Notes under the pieces: model-generated
What the model was told of the DNA's origin: nothing
Database searches by the model: none
What the model saw: only the letters and a program-made list of their open reading frames with translations
Translations under genes and position numbers: made by a program
Assembly (NCBI GenBank): GCA_950295325.1
Contig: OX485803.1
Location: 51,101,554-51,165,553, forward strand
Origin: Polytrichum commune
Taxonomy: Eukaryota; Streptophyta; Polytrichopsida; Polytrichales; Polytrichaceae
DNA: 64,000 nucleotides
Direction: 5' to 3'
Part shown: piece by piece, positions 44,479 to 56,299 of the stretch
How the letters are laid out: every line of letters starts with the position of its first letter
Position numbering within the stretch: position 1 is the first letter of the stretch

Positions 44479-47400
44479 TTTACGGCGGAAAATCAAATGT
44501 TATTTTTTTACTTGTACTCTACAACTTTCTAGTGGTTTTCATTTCATTCTTGGATTAATAGTTTGCTTTTTGTACTCTCAATTCACTGGAAAACTCTCAT
44601 TTTAATGAATATTGTGTTCCTTGTGTGATGATCAAAACATAATTCAACCATGTGGGTCGGTTTCATGACCCTAGAATATGTCAATTATATTCCATAGGCC
44701 CCTGAACAAAGAAAGAATATTTGTCTACTATTCATACATCTAGGCTAAACTTAGAGTTTGGGTGGAGTTATACTCCTGGCACTATACACATGGATCACTA
44801 TTCATCCCAATTTTATTTTATGTAACATTGTTTATAGTAGCACTATTATTGAAAATACTGACATTATTCATAATATTCTCACTATTCATACTGGCATTAT
44901 TCATTATTCTTACCAATATCAATTTCTTCTTATTTTTCTTAGCTTCTTCCTGTGAAGGGAAGATAGTGAAGGCCATGTCAGATACTAAATATAGAATGGA
45001 ACACAATTATGAAGTTGAATAATGTTATGATTTTGTTAATTTGAGTAGCTCGGTGTTCATATTGGTTATAAGTGCACACAAATTGAAATCATTCTAATCA
45101 CATGTATATCATAAGTGATCAAACGATTTTCGGCATATTATTATTTTCACAATCCATACTTTGGACCGTATCATTTTTGCAGAGGTCCACGTCCTCCCTC
45201 ATATGATGTGTCTACTAATATTGGTCTAGTATTTTCTTTTTTCATACCATTCAGCTATTTGTAATGAGGATTTAACACATTATTGCTTGATTTTCACTCG
45301 GGTTGTGTTGTTTCCGCCGGGTTGATTGTATTTTGGGTTCTCTCTGCAATTAAATTTTCAATTTGTGCCAAAAAAAGTAATGAGGATTTCACATTTTTGG
45401 ATACTAGAAGGACATCAATATTCGACAATATTTATAGTTTCGACACCATTCGAATCTGCATATATCGTGCAAAGAAGATTCAAACCTAGGGAAGTCGCCC
45501 TAGTATCTATATGTTTTGGAAATATTTTGACCCAAATAATGACTTGGGTATACAAAGATTCTCTCATCTTGAGATACCCATAATATTTTAATATTAAACT
45601 GGTATACAATTTTGATCCCACGCATAGTTTCTTTAATACCATTATTGATACCATGCATTAACCGATGGTACCTATGGTGTTTACCTTTGTGTAACGCATG
45701 TGTTCTTTAATTATTTTTCTTAATCATATGCCTATATTTGATTGGTATGTGATTAGGTGAAGATGAAAGAGCAACCACCATAAAGACACATGCTCAAAAG
45801 AAATTGGACCACATCTTCAAATTTCATTAACTACTTCACACTCAATAATGAACACAATCGTTAGAACTTATATTTTTACTTTAAGAACTAACAAACATTC
45901 ACTTCCAATAATCAATACCAAATCATGGGAAGTCCAATGTTCAATCCAAGGTTTGCCAATGCTTCATCGTAGATTTACTAATGCAACAAAAGTTTTGTTG
46001 TGCAAATCTAATCAGCAGAAGTTGGAGAGCATGAAAAGCACATGGAATAACACCCACATACCTCAATAAGTACATGGGCTTACGTCTACTCTTTACAGTT
46101 TGAAGGCTTGCAGGCATACCAAAGTACATGGGCCATACCACAACATGGTTATGAAGTTCAAGCTTGGAGACACAAACATGTTGCACTCATACCATATTTT
46201 CAAATGCTATAGCTACCTTATGCTAGAAATTTGAAAAAGCTAATAATTTAGATTCAAAAAATAAACTCCATGTTACATACAAGTCTTTCTCTAGTATTTA
46301 TCAATGCCATGTTATTTTGACTTCTTCAAATGTATAATTAGTTTTGAAGAATAAATTGCACCATATATTTTAGACTACATAGTTTTGTGATTATTCGCCT
46401 ATGAACCCTCAAATGTATGGCAGATTGCATTGTAAGTTTGTGTGAACACCCAACCAAAGTAGAGAATGTCATGACCCTCTAATGCCTTTTCACAATACGT
46501 TGAATTTAGTTTCAATATATGGAGTTTTTTTAATAATTTTTTTTATTTAACACCTAAATGCTTTTCAAATTCGTTTTCGGATTTTAAGACATTGTAGTAT
46601 TTTGAAATTGTGCAACGTGAATATACATTGTGATATTACTTTTGGATAAATAGTGAGACTTTGTTGTATTGCAAGGTTAGTCTTCTTGGCATCCGTACAA
46701 AGCAACTTAATAAAAAAAATTGATGAAAATTTCATATCATCAAGCACAAAGATAAATTGCACGAGTTCTATGAACACACTAAAAGCATATAGGGGTTAAA
46801 CACACATCCATGAGGAATGCCAAAGGCTTGTTCTATGTTACTCCACGGAATGGCACCTACATTTCTACTTTCAAAGGGAGGTTTTCAGACCATCACCATT
46901 CAAGCTCCTTTAGAGGTGATAAGTCAAAGCATCCCCACACATTGTATACCAAGCACTACCACAAAGGGGTGTCAAATCAGGCAATTCAAGATCATGGGAG
47001 AAAAGTTCCTCTATATATTCCACATGCTCACTCTATATGATCAATTTAATCCCATGATAACAACTAATGTCTAACAACACACAAACCTCTACATAGAAAG
47101 AATTGAAGCTAAGATTGTACTTGGTGAAGGATTGTGAGATTTTGATAGCTAATTCTCTTCTAAAGATGTTGAAATTCTCCCCTCTATAAGTTGCATATAT
47201 AAAGGGTCAAAAGGGTTTAGAGGCTAGAGAGCACCTCTAAATGAATGATAATGAGAATGTGTGCACACCTACTTTGTTAAAATCCACCTCTAAATAGTTT
47301 AGGGGTATATGTTTGGAGAACATTTAAGGATACATTTAGCTTGCATAGGGCTTTGTGCATGTGGATGCCTTACTTGCATATGGCTTTGTTTGTTGTGGGA

Positions 47401-48010
47401 GTGTATGCCTTTCACGACTTACAACTTGGAACCTTGAGGTCCTTGGGCCATGTCAATGTCATCACAATTTATTTAATTTTGGTCACAATGTCATTACATG
47501 CAAATTGAAAGAACAGTGGATATTTGTCATTGGAATTGGAGGTTTAAATAAGGGGTGGAAGTTTTAATAGAGCACAATTGATAGTTATGGTATATTGTTT
47601 ATGGTATTTAGTGGCATAAACACTATTTATGAAGGGACATAAATAGAATTTCTACACAACTCTAGAAATGTTATGTTTATTATTTGTTTACATGACCCTC
47701 TTTGTCGCAACCCAAAACTCAAACCTACTTTGAAGGCTGCCCATTATGTAACAATGGCAACTACCTAGTGGGACTCAATGAATTCACAATGCCAATAAGG
47801 CAATGTGGGCTTAAATCAATAGCTGAATGTATCAAATCCTACAAATAGCATTTCGATATAATTGCACATTTTTGTACACATTGGCAAATGAAAACCCTAA
47901 AGCCTTCAAGCTCTTTAGGTTTATGCACGTCATGAGTTCCATGCATGTTTTGAGTTCCACAATTCTACATTTTCATACACGTTGTCAAATGTAAAGAGCA
48001 AAAACATGAA
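44479..48010. other. Intergenic
   Basis: No gene recognised. Includes a copy of the GACATGTG-type dispersed repeat at about 45776-45855 and the repeat block 46946-47072 related to 43767-43892. Short open frames have no family resemblance. Confidence 0.4.
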
Positions 48011-48011
48011 T

Positions 48012-48062
<51 letters not shown>
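48011..48062. repeat. (TA)n(GA)n compound microsatellite
   Basis: About nine TA units followed directly by about sixteen GA units. Confidence 0.95.
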
Positions 48063-48063
<1 letters not shown>

Positions 48064-48149
48064 CCCTAGAGCCCATTGCTTCCAAGCAGTTACATATTCT
48101 AGAAATTATTATTGTGGAGGGCAAAGGTCAAGGCTATGTGTGAGCCCCA

Positions 48150-49970
48150 AAGCATGTGCCCACATGTGTTTTAAGTTTAGAATTGATTAGGGGTTGAGTT
48201 GGATTTAATATTACTTTAGCAAAACTTAAAAAGAGTGAGTATCTCTAATCCAATTGAGGTTAGAGGCTAGGTTAGGGGATTAGCATTTTAGTATTGGAAT
48301 GGGGTAGAATTAGACTTGAAGTCGTGCAATAGTTTTGATTTAGGCCTTGAGGCCTTAAAAGATATGGTTGGTGTGGAATTAAGTTAATTAGGTACCACGA
48401 GTGTTCATTCAAGGGTAGAGGTAGGGTTTTAGAGTTTGGAGTAGGATTACTCCCTGTCCATTTTAGGGGTGCCCGGGGGGTTTAGAGGATAGGGCTGGGT
48501 TTCGGTGCAAGGAGGAAAACTAAGCACCCTGGATCAGAGGGAGGTGTGTGTGTGGAGATCCGCAGAGGGAGAAGCCCCGAATACGAGACAGAGGGGGAGA
48601 GGGATGCCGGGGATGGCAGCAAAGAATGCCTGCGGGGTGGCGGTCCTGTGGTACTCGGGGGACGTCGAATGGTGTTGGAAGCTTGGGTATTGAGCTGCCA
48701 GGAGGCAACCGAGTTTTGCTGGGTGGGCGGAGACTGGAGGTGCCATAGATGTGTGTGTGAGAGAAGGGGAGGATGGGACCCAAGAATGGAGGCGGCTCGG
48801 CTGGCAGACCCACATTCGGGCAGGCGAAAGGTAACAGGGTAACAGATGATGGAATGGGTTTTTGATTAATCTCTCAATGACAGGATGAGGGAGAAGTGGC
48901 CCAGCGGCCATCAAGCTAGCTGAGCAGCCTCATCCTCGGAGGGCACGGCGGAAACCGACCTCAAGAAGCTGAATCACTCAGAAGAAACAGGGCAGGGAAT
49001 GTAAGTTGTTGCCGAGGCTAAACTAAGCTTACTGGAATGTGGGAAGAACCTTGAATCCTCTCTTCAGGCGGAATTCACTCCCCGACTCGAAGTGCTGGTC
49101 GAGCCCCAAGGCGTTGGTTTGGTGCCTTTGTGGTGCAACTCTTGCCTTTCTGCTGGGTAATTTCCCGCAACAGAGGAAGGAGAGGCAGGGGAAGTCACCT
49201 TGTCACCTACGGATCCAGATTGCTGAGAGAATCACCAGGGCAGCGCCAGGTCGGCGGGAGGAGGCCGTCGGGTTTGGGCTTGGGGTCAGCGACTATCTTC
49301 AGTCTGATCAAGAGATTGCCTTGCTACATTATAGCGTGGCCCCTGATCTGTGACAATGCACATCGGAGAATGGTGTTTACCAGCTCTGCGAGAGCTGGAC
49401 TGATCGCCTCGGGAGAGGGAGGTAACCCAATACAGAGAGGATCGTTACACCAGCCGAGGGAAACAATAGGCTTCACTGCCAGCTGCCAAGTGGCAGCAGT
49501 ATTCCAGTGGTCAGCAAGGGCAAGGGAAGTAGTAGTGCGAGGGAAGTGCACAAATCGAACTGGGGGTTGATTTGAAGGATCTGATTATTGGGGGATCAGG
49601 AGTTAGTGAGGCTAGGGCTTAGAGGAAGGGATTGGACTTAATGGTGTGGCACTTGGGTAGTTAAGTGGGATTGAATTTTAGGCGTGGTCAAGCCACGGGG
49701 TGATTTAGTATTGCTTAAGGGTGCTAGGCTAGAGCTTAGGGTAGTGAAGGGGCCGTTGTTGTGGGTGGAGGAACACAAGGGAAGAGAGTATTTCTAAGTA
49801 CTTGAGACCCTGTGCTCTTTGAATAAAGTTGTGTGTTTGAGATTTACATTGGAAGCCTCGGATTCAAGGTACAATTTATTAAGTGCGGTCCTTTAAGCAT
49901 GTGCAAGCATTAGGCCTCCACCCGGACTACGACGCATAAGGGTGGAGGTTTAGGCCTCACACTATGTAGG
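48150..49970. mobile_element. GC-rich non-coding element, copy 2 (LARD-like, tentative)
   Basis: Organised like 18.52-20.15 kb: an AT-rich left part with GATTAG/GGTTAG motifs, a GC-rich centre (about 48470-49560) without a recognisable protein, and a tail ending in CACCCGGACTACGACGCA then TAAGGGTGG (49919-49952). Overlapping open frames on both strands of the centre are a by-product of GC content. Family assignment is inferred; ends are not defined. Confidence 0.45.
49919..49952. repeat. Hairpin tail shared by the two GC-rich elements
   Basis: 34 nt differing from 20107-20140 at only two positions. It can fold: CCACCC at the 5' side pairs with GGGTGG at the 3' side around a loop containing ACTACGACGCA. 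A weaker, related CCACCC ... AAGGGTGG pair also occurs just upstream of copy 1's tail, near 20000-20030. Confidence 0.7.
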
Positions 49971-51520
49971 CTATCATCTTGCCCTATGGATTGGACACTA
50001 ATTCATAACCACTAAGCCTACCATGTGGGCCATGTGTGTGTGTTGGACATGGGCCCACCTCTACCCAAAGGGTTTCCCAACCTTGACCGACCCATGGCTA
50101 TTTGTCTTCATGGCTTCCATGGTCACGTAGTGGCAAGTTGGATGGTCCACTCCATCTTCCCACATGCTACTATTACCAACCCCTTGCCCTTTGTGCTAGG
50201 TCCACCAAATCCCATCAAACGCTTTGTCACCGTTAAACCCTAAACCCTGAATCTTGCTATTGCCTCCTACCTGCAACATCATGTACACTAGAAAATTCTT
50301 AGTCCAAGGATTTTCATGAACTGTTGCCACAATCAACCCAATCTTGTCGGCGTTTTTTTTTGGCTGACACTACATTGCACTGGTAGCGTTCAATTTGCTT
50401 TATAAGTTGTTGTGATATGTCCCTCACCATACTTCTACTTATGAGCATGATAGTATTTGTGCTCTAGATTTCATGCAAAGTAACCCTTGCAATAGATGTT
50501 TTTGTCGCACTACACATGTGTGCCTTGTTCTCTAATTTTTTTCTTCTCTTGGCTTTTTTTTGTGTATTTTTCTTTGTTTTCTCCTTCTTCCTCTGCTCTG
50601 AAGTGTATTTTTCTCCCCCAAAAATGTAACCTTGGTTGTAGCCTTTACCTTCAAGCATGTGATGTCTTCTTCATATGTGAGCATAATGTTTCTGCTATAG
50701 TCAATGTCATGTCTTCTCTTGGATTTTGAGGGTTTGAGGGTTAGCAAATGTCGGATCCACTTGGAGGCTCATGGTTCTCTCCAACCATATCCCAATGCAC
50801 ATGGTCTCCCTCTATTATTGCAAGTGCTCCTTCACCAATCTCTAAGTCCATGTCCACCACATTATATTCATCCAAGTGCACCGAAAAATGACTGCTCCCT
50901 TCTTGCGTTTCTAGAATCATCTCCCGCCCTAGGATGTGGACTCTTCATTTGAAACCTAAATGACGTGTGTGGGTTGCTATGAAATTGAACTCCCTGTATA
51001 TGAGAAATTTATAGAACATGACAAAATGTATATGTACCAAAAACTTACTGGAAAATAGACTCGCCTTTTATTTATATTAAGGATTTCAATGTATTGCAGT
51101 AAATGCCTCCACTTCATAAAAAAAATTAAAAAATTAAACTAGTTATAATATAGAAAGCAAACTCAAGGGAGCCCATGAGCCTCCAAAAAGCCTCCAATTT
51201 GTAAAAACCTAGAACCCAAGTGCAAACCCCAACAAGATTGGACGAGGTAGTCATTGAGGACTATTTACCATATGACAGCAATTTATGAAAATGTGAATTG
51301 GATGAAACCAACACATCTATTGTCAATTTTCTCTCTAAACCCTAGGGCCCCTTTTGTACATCAACCTTTACTTCAACAATTTTGATAGCCTTTTGAAATG
51401 TACACCCTAGAGAAAAATAATACTCCTCCCTTATGAATACTATGTACGCTAATGCCTCAAATAATAGCCCTTCTTACACTCATGTTATTTCATATGTGGT
51501 AGGAAGAGTCCACCCCCTAT
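49971..51520. other. Intergenic
   Basis: No gene recognised. The A-rich AAAAAAATTAAAAAATTAAAC at 51119-51139, after sequence ending CACTTCAT, may be the tail of an old retroposon. Confidence 0.35.
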
Positions 51521-51524
51521 GTCT

Positions 51525-52503
51525 CTAGTACTCTCCCACTATATGGATATGTCTTCCTTGTGCAAGCCAATCTGATGGATGATCATCATCATGTCCTTCT
51601 CCAAACCACTCACTTGGACCCATTTTGCTAGCCATATTGGAGAGATTAACGGATTTAATGCTAGTTGCGCTAAATCCTTTCTTTATGTTAGATTCTATCA
51701 ATGCCTTCTTTAAGAGCACATGATACCCAATGAATGAGACCTTCCTTCATTGCACCCTTATATTTAAGAGCTAGAGTCCATACATCTTTACATTGTCTAA
51801 ATGTATTCTTGAATGGCTTGAAATTGCTAATGTCTAAGGCTGCAATACATGGCTAATATAGGTAGGTAAATGACCATGTATAATGTCATTTTTTTGCCAT
51901 GTGAGGAACATTTGGGGTGACATGGGAATTGTGGAGTATACCCATCTAATTTGAATGGATGCCTTGAACTAGAGATGTATCTTTATTTATGAAGAGCATG
52001 GATGAAGTGTTCCACCCATTTAAAGATCAATAACCATGTCAAACCAACCTGTTGCACCCTACTCACATCTCTCAATGAAATATTTTCTAAATTTGTTTTC
52101 CTTTGAAAACACAAAACACATGAATGGCCATCCAAAATTGTTTACACAACAAATAACTCAACCACTCTCTAAAATCATGGATATTGAAGTGAAAATTGCA
52201 AGAGCCAACGTGACCAAGGAAACAACCACCACTCCTTGCCCACGCTCTAGTCTCATCACAATTCGAAATGTGATGTGGAGGGTAGTTATGCTTAGTGTAG
52301 AGAAAATCCAAGTTCTTGAAAAGAATGCTTACATCCTCATCACATAGAGCCTTTGCATGATTTGACTCTACCCCTTGAGCCACTTTATATCTCAAGTCCG
52401 GTTTCCTGCTTTTATAACATACACCCCCTCCCCCTCCAAGATTCAAGTGGGCCAAAGCATGGTAAAGTAAACAAAACAAATTTATATGCCCTTCAATTAT
52501 CAT
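51525..52503 (-). pseudogene. Decayed DDE-superfamily transposase (pogo/Tigger/jerky type)
   Basis: On the minus strand, 52503-52087 reads as the catalytic-domain start of a DDE_1-type transposase: YTKHNYPPHHI followed by NCDET, which carries the first catalytic Asp, then an EWLS segment. Farther along, 51810-51525 reads as its C-terminal part: FKPFKNTFRQCKD, an HWVSCALKKAL helix, and GFSATSI, which correspond in order to the end of the same family. Between them (51810-52086) the reading is lost to stops and indels, and the second Asp and the Glu cannot be placed. The N-terminal DNA-binding half upstream of 52503 is degraded or absent. It would cut and paste its own element; this copy cannot. 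Terminal repeats were not found. Confidence 0.75.
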
Positions 52504-52509
52504 ACATTC

Positions 52510-55500
52510 TCAAATATAGTAGGGGAAGTAGGCTCCATCCTATACAAAATGTCATTCTGAGACCATGAAAACCTCCATGAGCCTTGAACCATATGTAGTA
52601 CATAATTTGTGCTTCATTAGTGTTGTCGAGGTGTTTATGAAGCATATCCTAAATTGAGTGGCAAATTTAAGCAAAACCTCCTTACTTTTCAAAATTGTTA
52701 TGATTTGTGGGTAAATCTGAAGTAGATGGCAAGATCACATTGTACATATTAGTGCGCTGCACATTTAACGTAAAATACAATTTTTGGAGATCTACTTCAC
52801 TTTCACTTTATGAAAACCAAAAATTATGGAAGTAGATTCTACAAAGTTTAAACTCTACTTCTATGGATGTAAATGATACATTTTGCAAAAAACAATCATG
52901 AAACCATCACGATTCCTCTCATTAGTAACCTTAATATGAATCATTTTTTTTAGTTATATAGCTAGGAAGTGTGGCTACTTGCCCTTCTAAATTGACAAAA
53001 TACAAGTTTGTTCACTTTACCATGCTTTGTCCTGAATGGTGTTAGTCAATCTTGATTTATTTTGCAACCTTGAGTAGCAATGACTCTTGGAGATCGAAAT
53101 TCAAAGATCTTGCATCTTGCAAGTCCACTGAACAAACTAGAAACACCTTTTTTACATCTCTCTTGCAATTCATCATTATGCCAAGGACATGGCCTCTCAA
53201 ACTTGAACATGGAGTTTGGAATGCCCTAGAGGTTGTTTCATTGGAGCTGCATATCTATTGCATCCATGGGTTTGGCCAAAATCTCATCATATCAATTCCC
53301 ATCAGTACATGTCCTTGATGTTGTTTTTTTAGAAAATCTATGTAAAGTGGCTAGATTTGTATTGCGCTCACTAAGATTGGTTAGTTGTTGTGGGTGAGTC
53401 CTAAATGTTTTGGCATTGTTGTTGGTTATGTCCTCAAGGGATTGGCTTGACCCTCATAGTACATTGTACACACAAACCGGTCTTCGCTCCCTCCCTTCCT
53501 AACTTTCGTGGACATTGGCTTGAGGAGCCGCCTCTTCACCACATGCAGCCCTTGCATGAGTGGATATGATGTTAGGTCGGTGGAGTCCACTTCCTCTACT
53601 TGCAGCATGGGAACTGAGTTGTTGGCTCCCACCACCAAAGTAGGGCCCCGTAGATGTTGTGCCACCCATTGAGCCCTCATGACATGTTGGTTGGGTTGGT
53701 TAATTCTTAGAACTCCCAGATGTTGGGCTCGAATAAGCATGTTATCCATATCATAATCACCGTCATCTGTTTTGAGGGGGGGGGGGGGCGAAGTGCCATA
53801 GTAGTCACTAAAATATGCATTAACCCCCCCCCCCCTCCCCCAAATCAGCGCTACCAACATCCACAAATTAGCACTTTCATACCAAAAATCAATGTGTCAC
53901 ATCTTAGAAATGGGGTCTCAATGCACTCTTAAACCCGCTAATGCAAGCGTCCTTTGCATATATATTATCGAAGTACCACATGGAATACCTTGTTGCCACC
54001 CTTATGATTGCTCTTATATCAATCATGGTTGATGTCCTACTACATTTGACTATGTTGCAAAAGCATTTCAATTAGCCTCCACTATCAAGGTCCAATCCTC
54101 CCAAGACACTCATTACCTCATCAAAATATATGATAAAAAGAAATTGCTCAAACACCCCTTTGTGGTAGTTCGCTAAAACACCAATCTCATTATATGCCAT
54201 ACATTATAAAAAAACATATATGAATTTCATTTACCTACATAGGGCCCATTGGGCATCTTACACCAAGCTTTATTTTATGCATACATGTGAATACATGAGC
54301 TCAATATAGTTGGTGCACATATGTGTTGGTATTAGGCAACCCGCATACAAGTGTTAAATAAAATAGAAGGGGGGGGGGGGGGGGGGGGACATGTTTAAGC
54401 TCACTTTAACTTTACTCTACACAACAAAATCCACCCACTAGTTAGTTAGTGCAGAATGTGTGGCATATGTCATGCTATAGGAGACCCTAGATCCTTGTTC
54501 AATGGGTTTAGGGCTAGGAGTCACATGACCCTTGGTCCCATCAACATGCCTCGGATGCCTCGCAAGCTATTGTTTCCACTCAATAGCCTCAAAACTATTA
54601 ATTGGGAGGTACGAGACATGCCCTCACTATTGCATGTCGTCTAGGAGCCCAAATGGCTCCACCATGGCTAGACGCATTAGCCCAAGGAGTGGGGGAAGTC
54701 CTAGAATACCACCCCATGATTTCACTACCATTCCCACTCATACTAACCTATAGTCCTTCGTATATGGCCCACACCTCACATTCAAAGCATGGAAAGTGAG
54801 CCAAAGTGAAGCCAACTACAACTTTTGGAGTTAACTCCCTTGCAAACTTTGGCGAGCTCTGGAGGTCACATTATTTGATAAAGACATTCTTTAGAGGCTA
54901 CGTCCATGTGCACCCATGCCCACCAATGTGGGTGGGTTGGGAGTGGTACCATGCAAAATAGAGGGACCCGACCCCATTATGGGATGGGTGGGTGACCCAC
55001 TCACAGAGGGTGGGTTGGCAATTTTGACTTACCCAATTGTTCATGTAGGAGGGTAACCAACTTTACTTCAAATGATCAATTCTTGTGAAGTGGTGGATTC
55101 TTAACACAAGTGACTAACGTAAAGAGCATGATTACGTTTGCTAATCATTATTTTAATTTTGGTCCTCCGTGCACTTTCCTATTCATTTAAGAGCGGAACA
55201 TTAAATGATGATTAATAATTAGTCTTTGATAGTGGAACCTTCAAGGGCATAATTTGAAGTTCAATTCCTTGGCTTATTTGGAAAGGAGGAATGATGTGGC
55301 TTCCAACAAGTTGATGTGGATGTTTTGCAAAGTCCACCAAAGTATTTGGAATGCTCTTATCTACTAAGGTAGGATTGAGTGGGAGAAAGCTAAGAAGGTT
55401 TCTGAGAAAGCTCCGGGCATTGCAAACCATGATGTTCCATATAGTTTTTTATTAGATTTCCATATAGTTTTTTATTAGGTCGTTGTTTAGCCTCCAATGG

Positions 55501-56290
55501 AGTCCCGGTTTTGTTGTTGCCCTCCGTTGGCGGCATTTTTTCCATGATTTAGTAGTTGGCTTTGCCTACTCATTCCTAAAAAAAACAATAAAACTACAAA
55601 TTAGAACATGTAATGAGATCTTAAAAAGAAGAAATTTCAAAAATACAACAAACTCCTTGTTGATTGCCTTCTTGGAGAGTTTGCAAATAACTTAAAATGT
55701 AAAGTGTCTAAGGCGTATAAACACACATTTTGTAAGACTCACCGTTTTGTTTTGCAAGTAAGTCTATATCATAGGTTGGAAAGTTCATTTGGCATTTTAT
55801 ATTATCTCGAGGATGGAATAAATAAACAAATAAATAAACTACAAAAATCCTATGTAATATCTCAAATTTTCACTTGACAAATAAGTTGATAAAGAAAGGG
55901 GCACTTATGACACAATTGGCTAAATATGAAGGCATGTAGCTTGTGTATACATTCTTGTACATTGAGAGGCCTAGATTGGTGGGGATGAATTTTTGGAACA
56001 CCAACCATGGGGGGAGGTGAAATCAAAATGAAATATTTCATAGCATGGAAATATAGTTCTCTAGAGTAATGGACATCTAAATCATGGTCCATTTTTTCAT
56101 GAATTTAATCTACTACTAGAATCCATTTGAAATGAATGAACAACCAAATACGGGAGAGGTGGGTTCGTAGTGCATCGCCAATGATACATTTATTATGACC
56201 TCCAACATCCGCTTATTATCGGGGCTAAGACATTGCCATGAGTTTTTACCAAGCACAGTCCTCTATGTTCTATATTGTCCATACCAAATT
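52510..56290. other. Intergenic, no confident gene
   Basis: Mainly AT-rich. Three long homopolymers: G13 at 53776-53788, C12 at about 53824-53835 and G20 at 54369-54388. A minus-strand open frame of 146 codons at 53426-53866 runs through two of these runs and has no family resemblance. At 55480-55590, a segment with GCCTCCAATGGAGTCC, GTTGTTGCCCTCCGTTGG and an A-rich end resembles a LINE 3' end, but weakly. Confidence 0.4.
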
Positions 56291-56299
56291 CATCCTTTG

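Noticed and set aside
48505-49570. Several overlapping open frames on both strands
   Set aside because: GC-rich sequence has fewer stops; none shows a domain, and the region behaves as a non-coding repeat with a relative at 18.5-20.15 kb.
53426-53866. 146-codon minus-strand open frame
   Set aside because: It runs through poly(G) and poly(C) homopolymers that encode Gly and Pro runs and shows no family resemblance.
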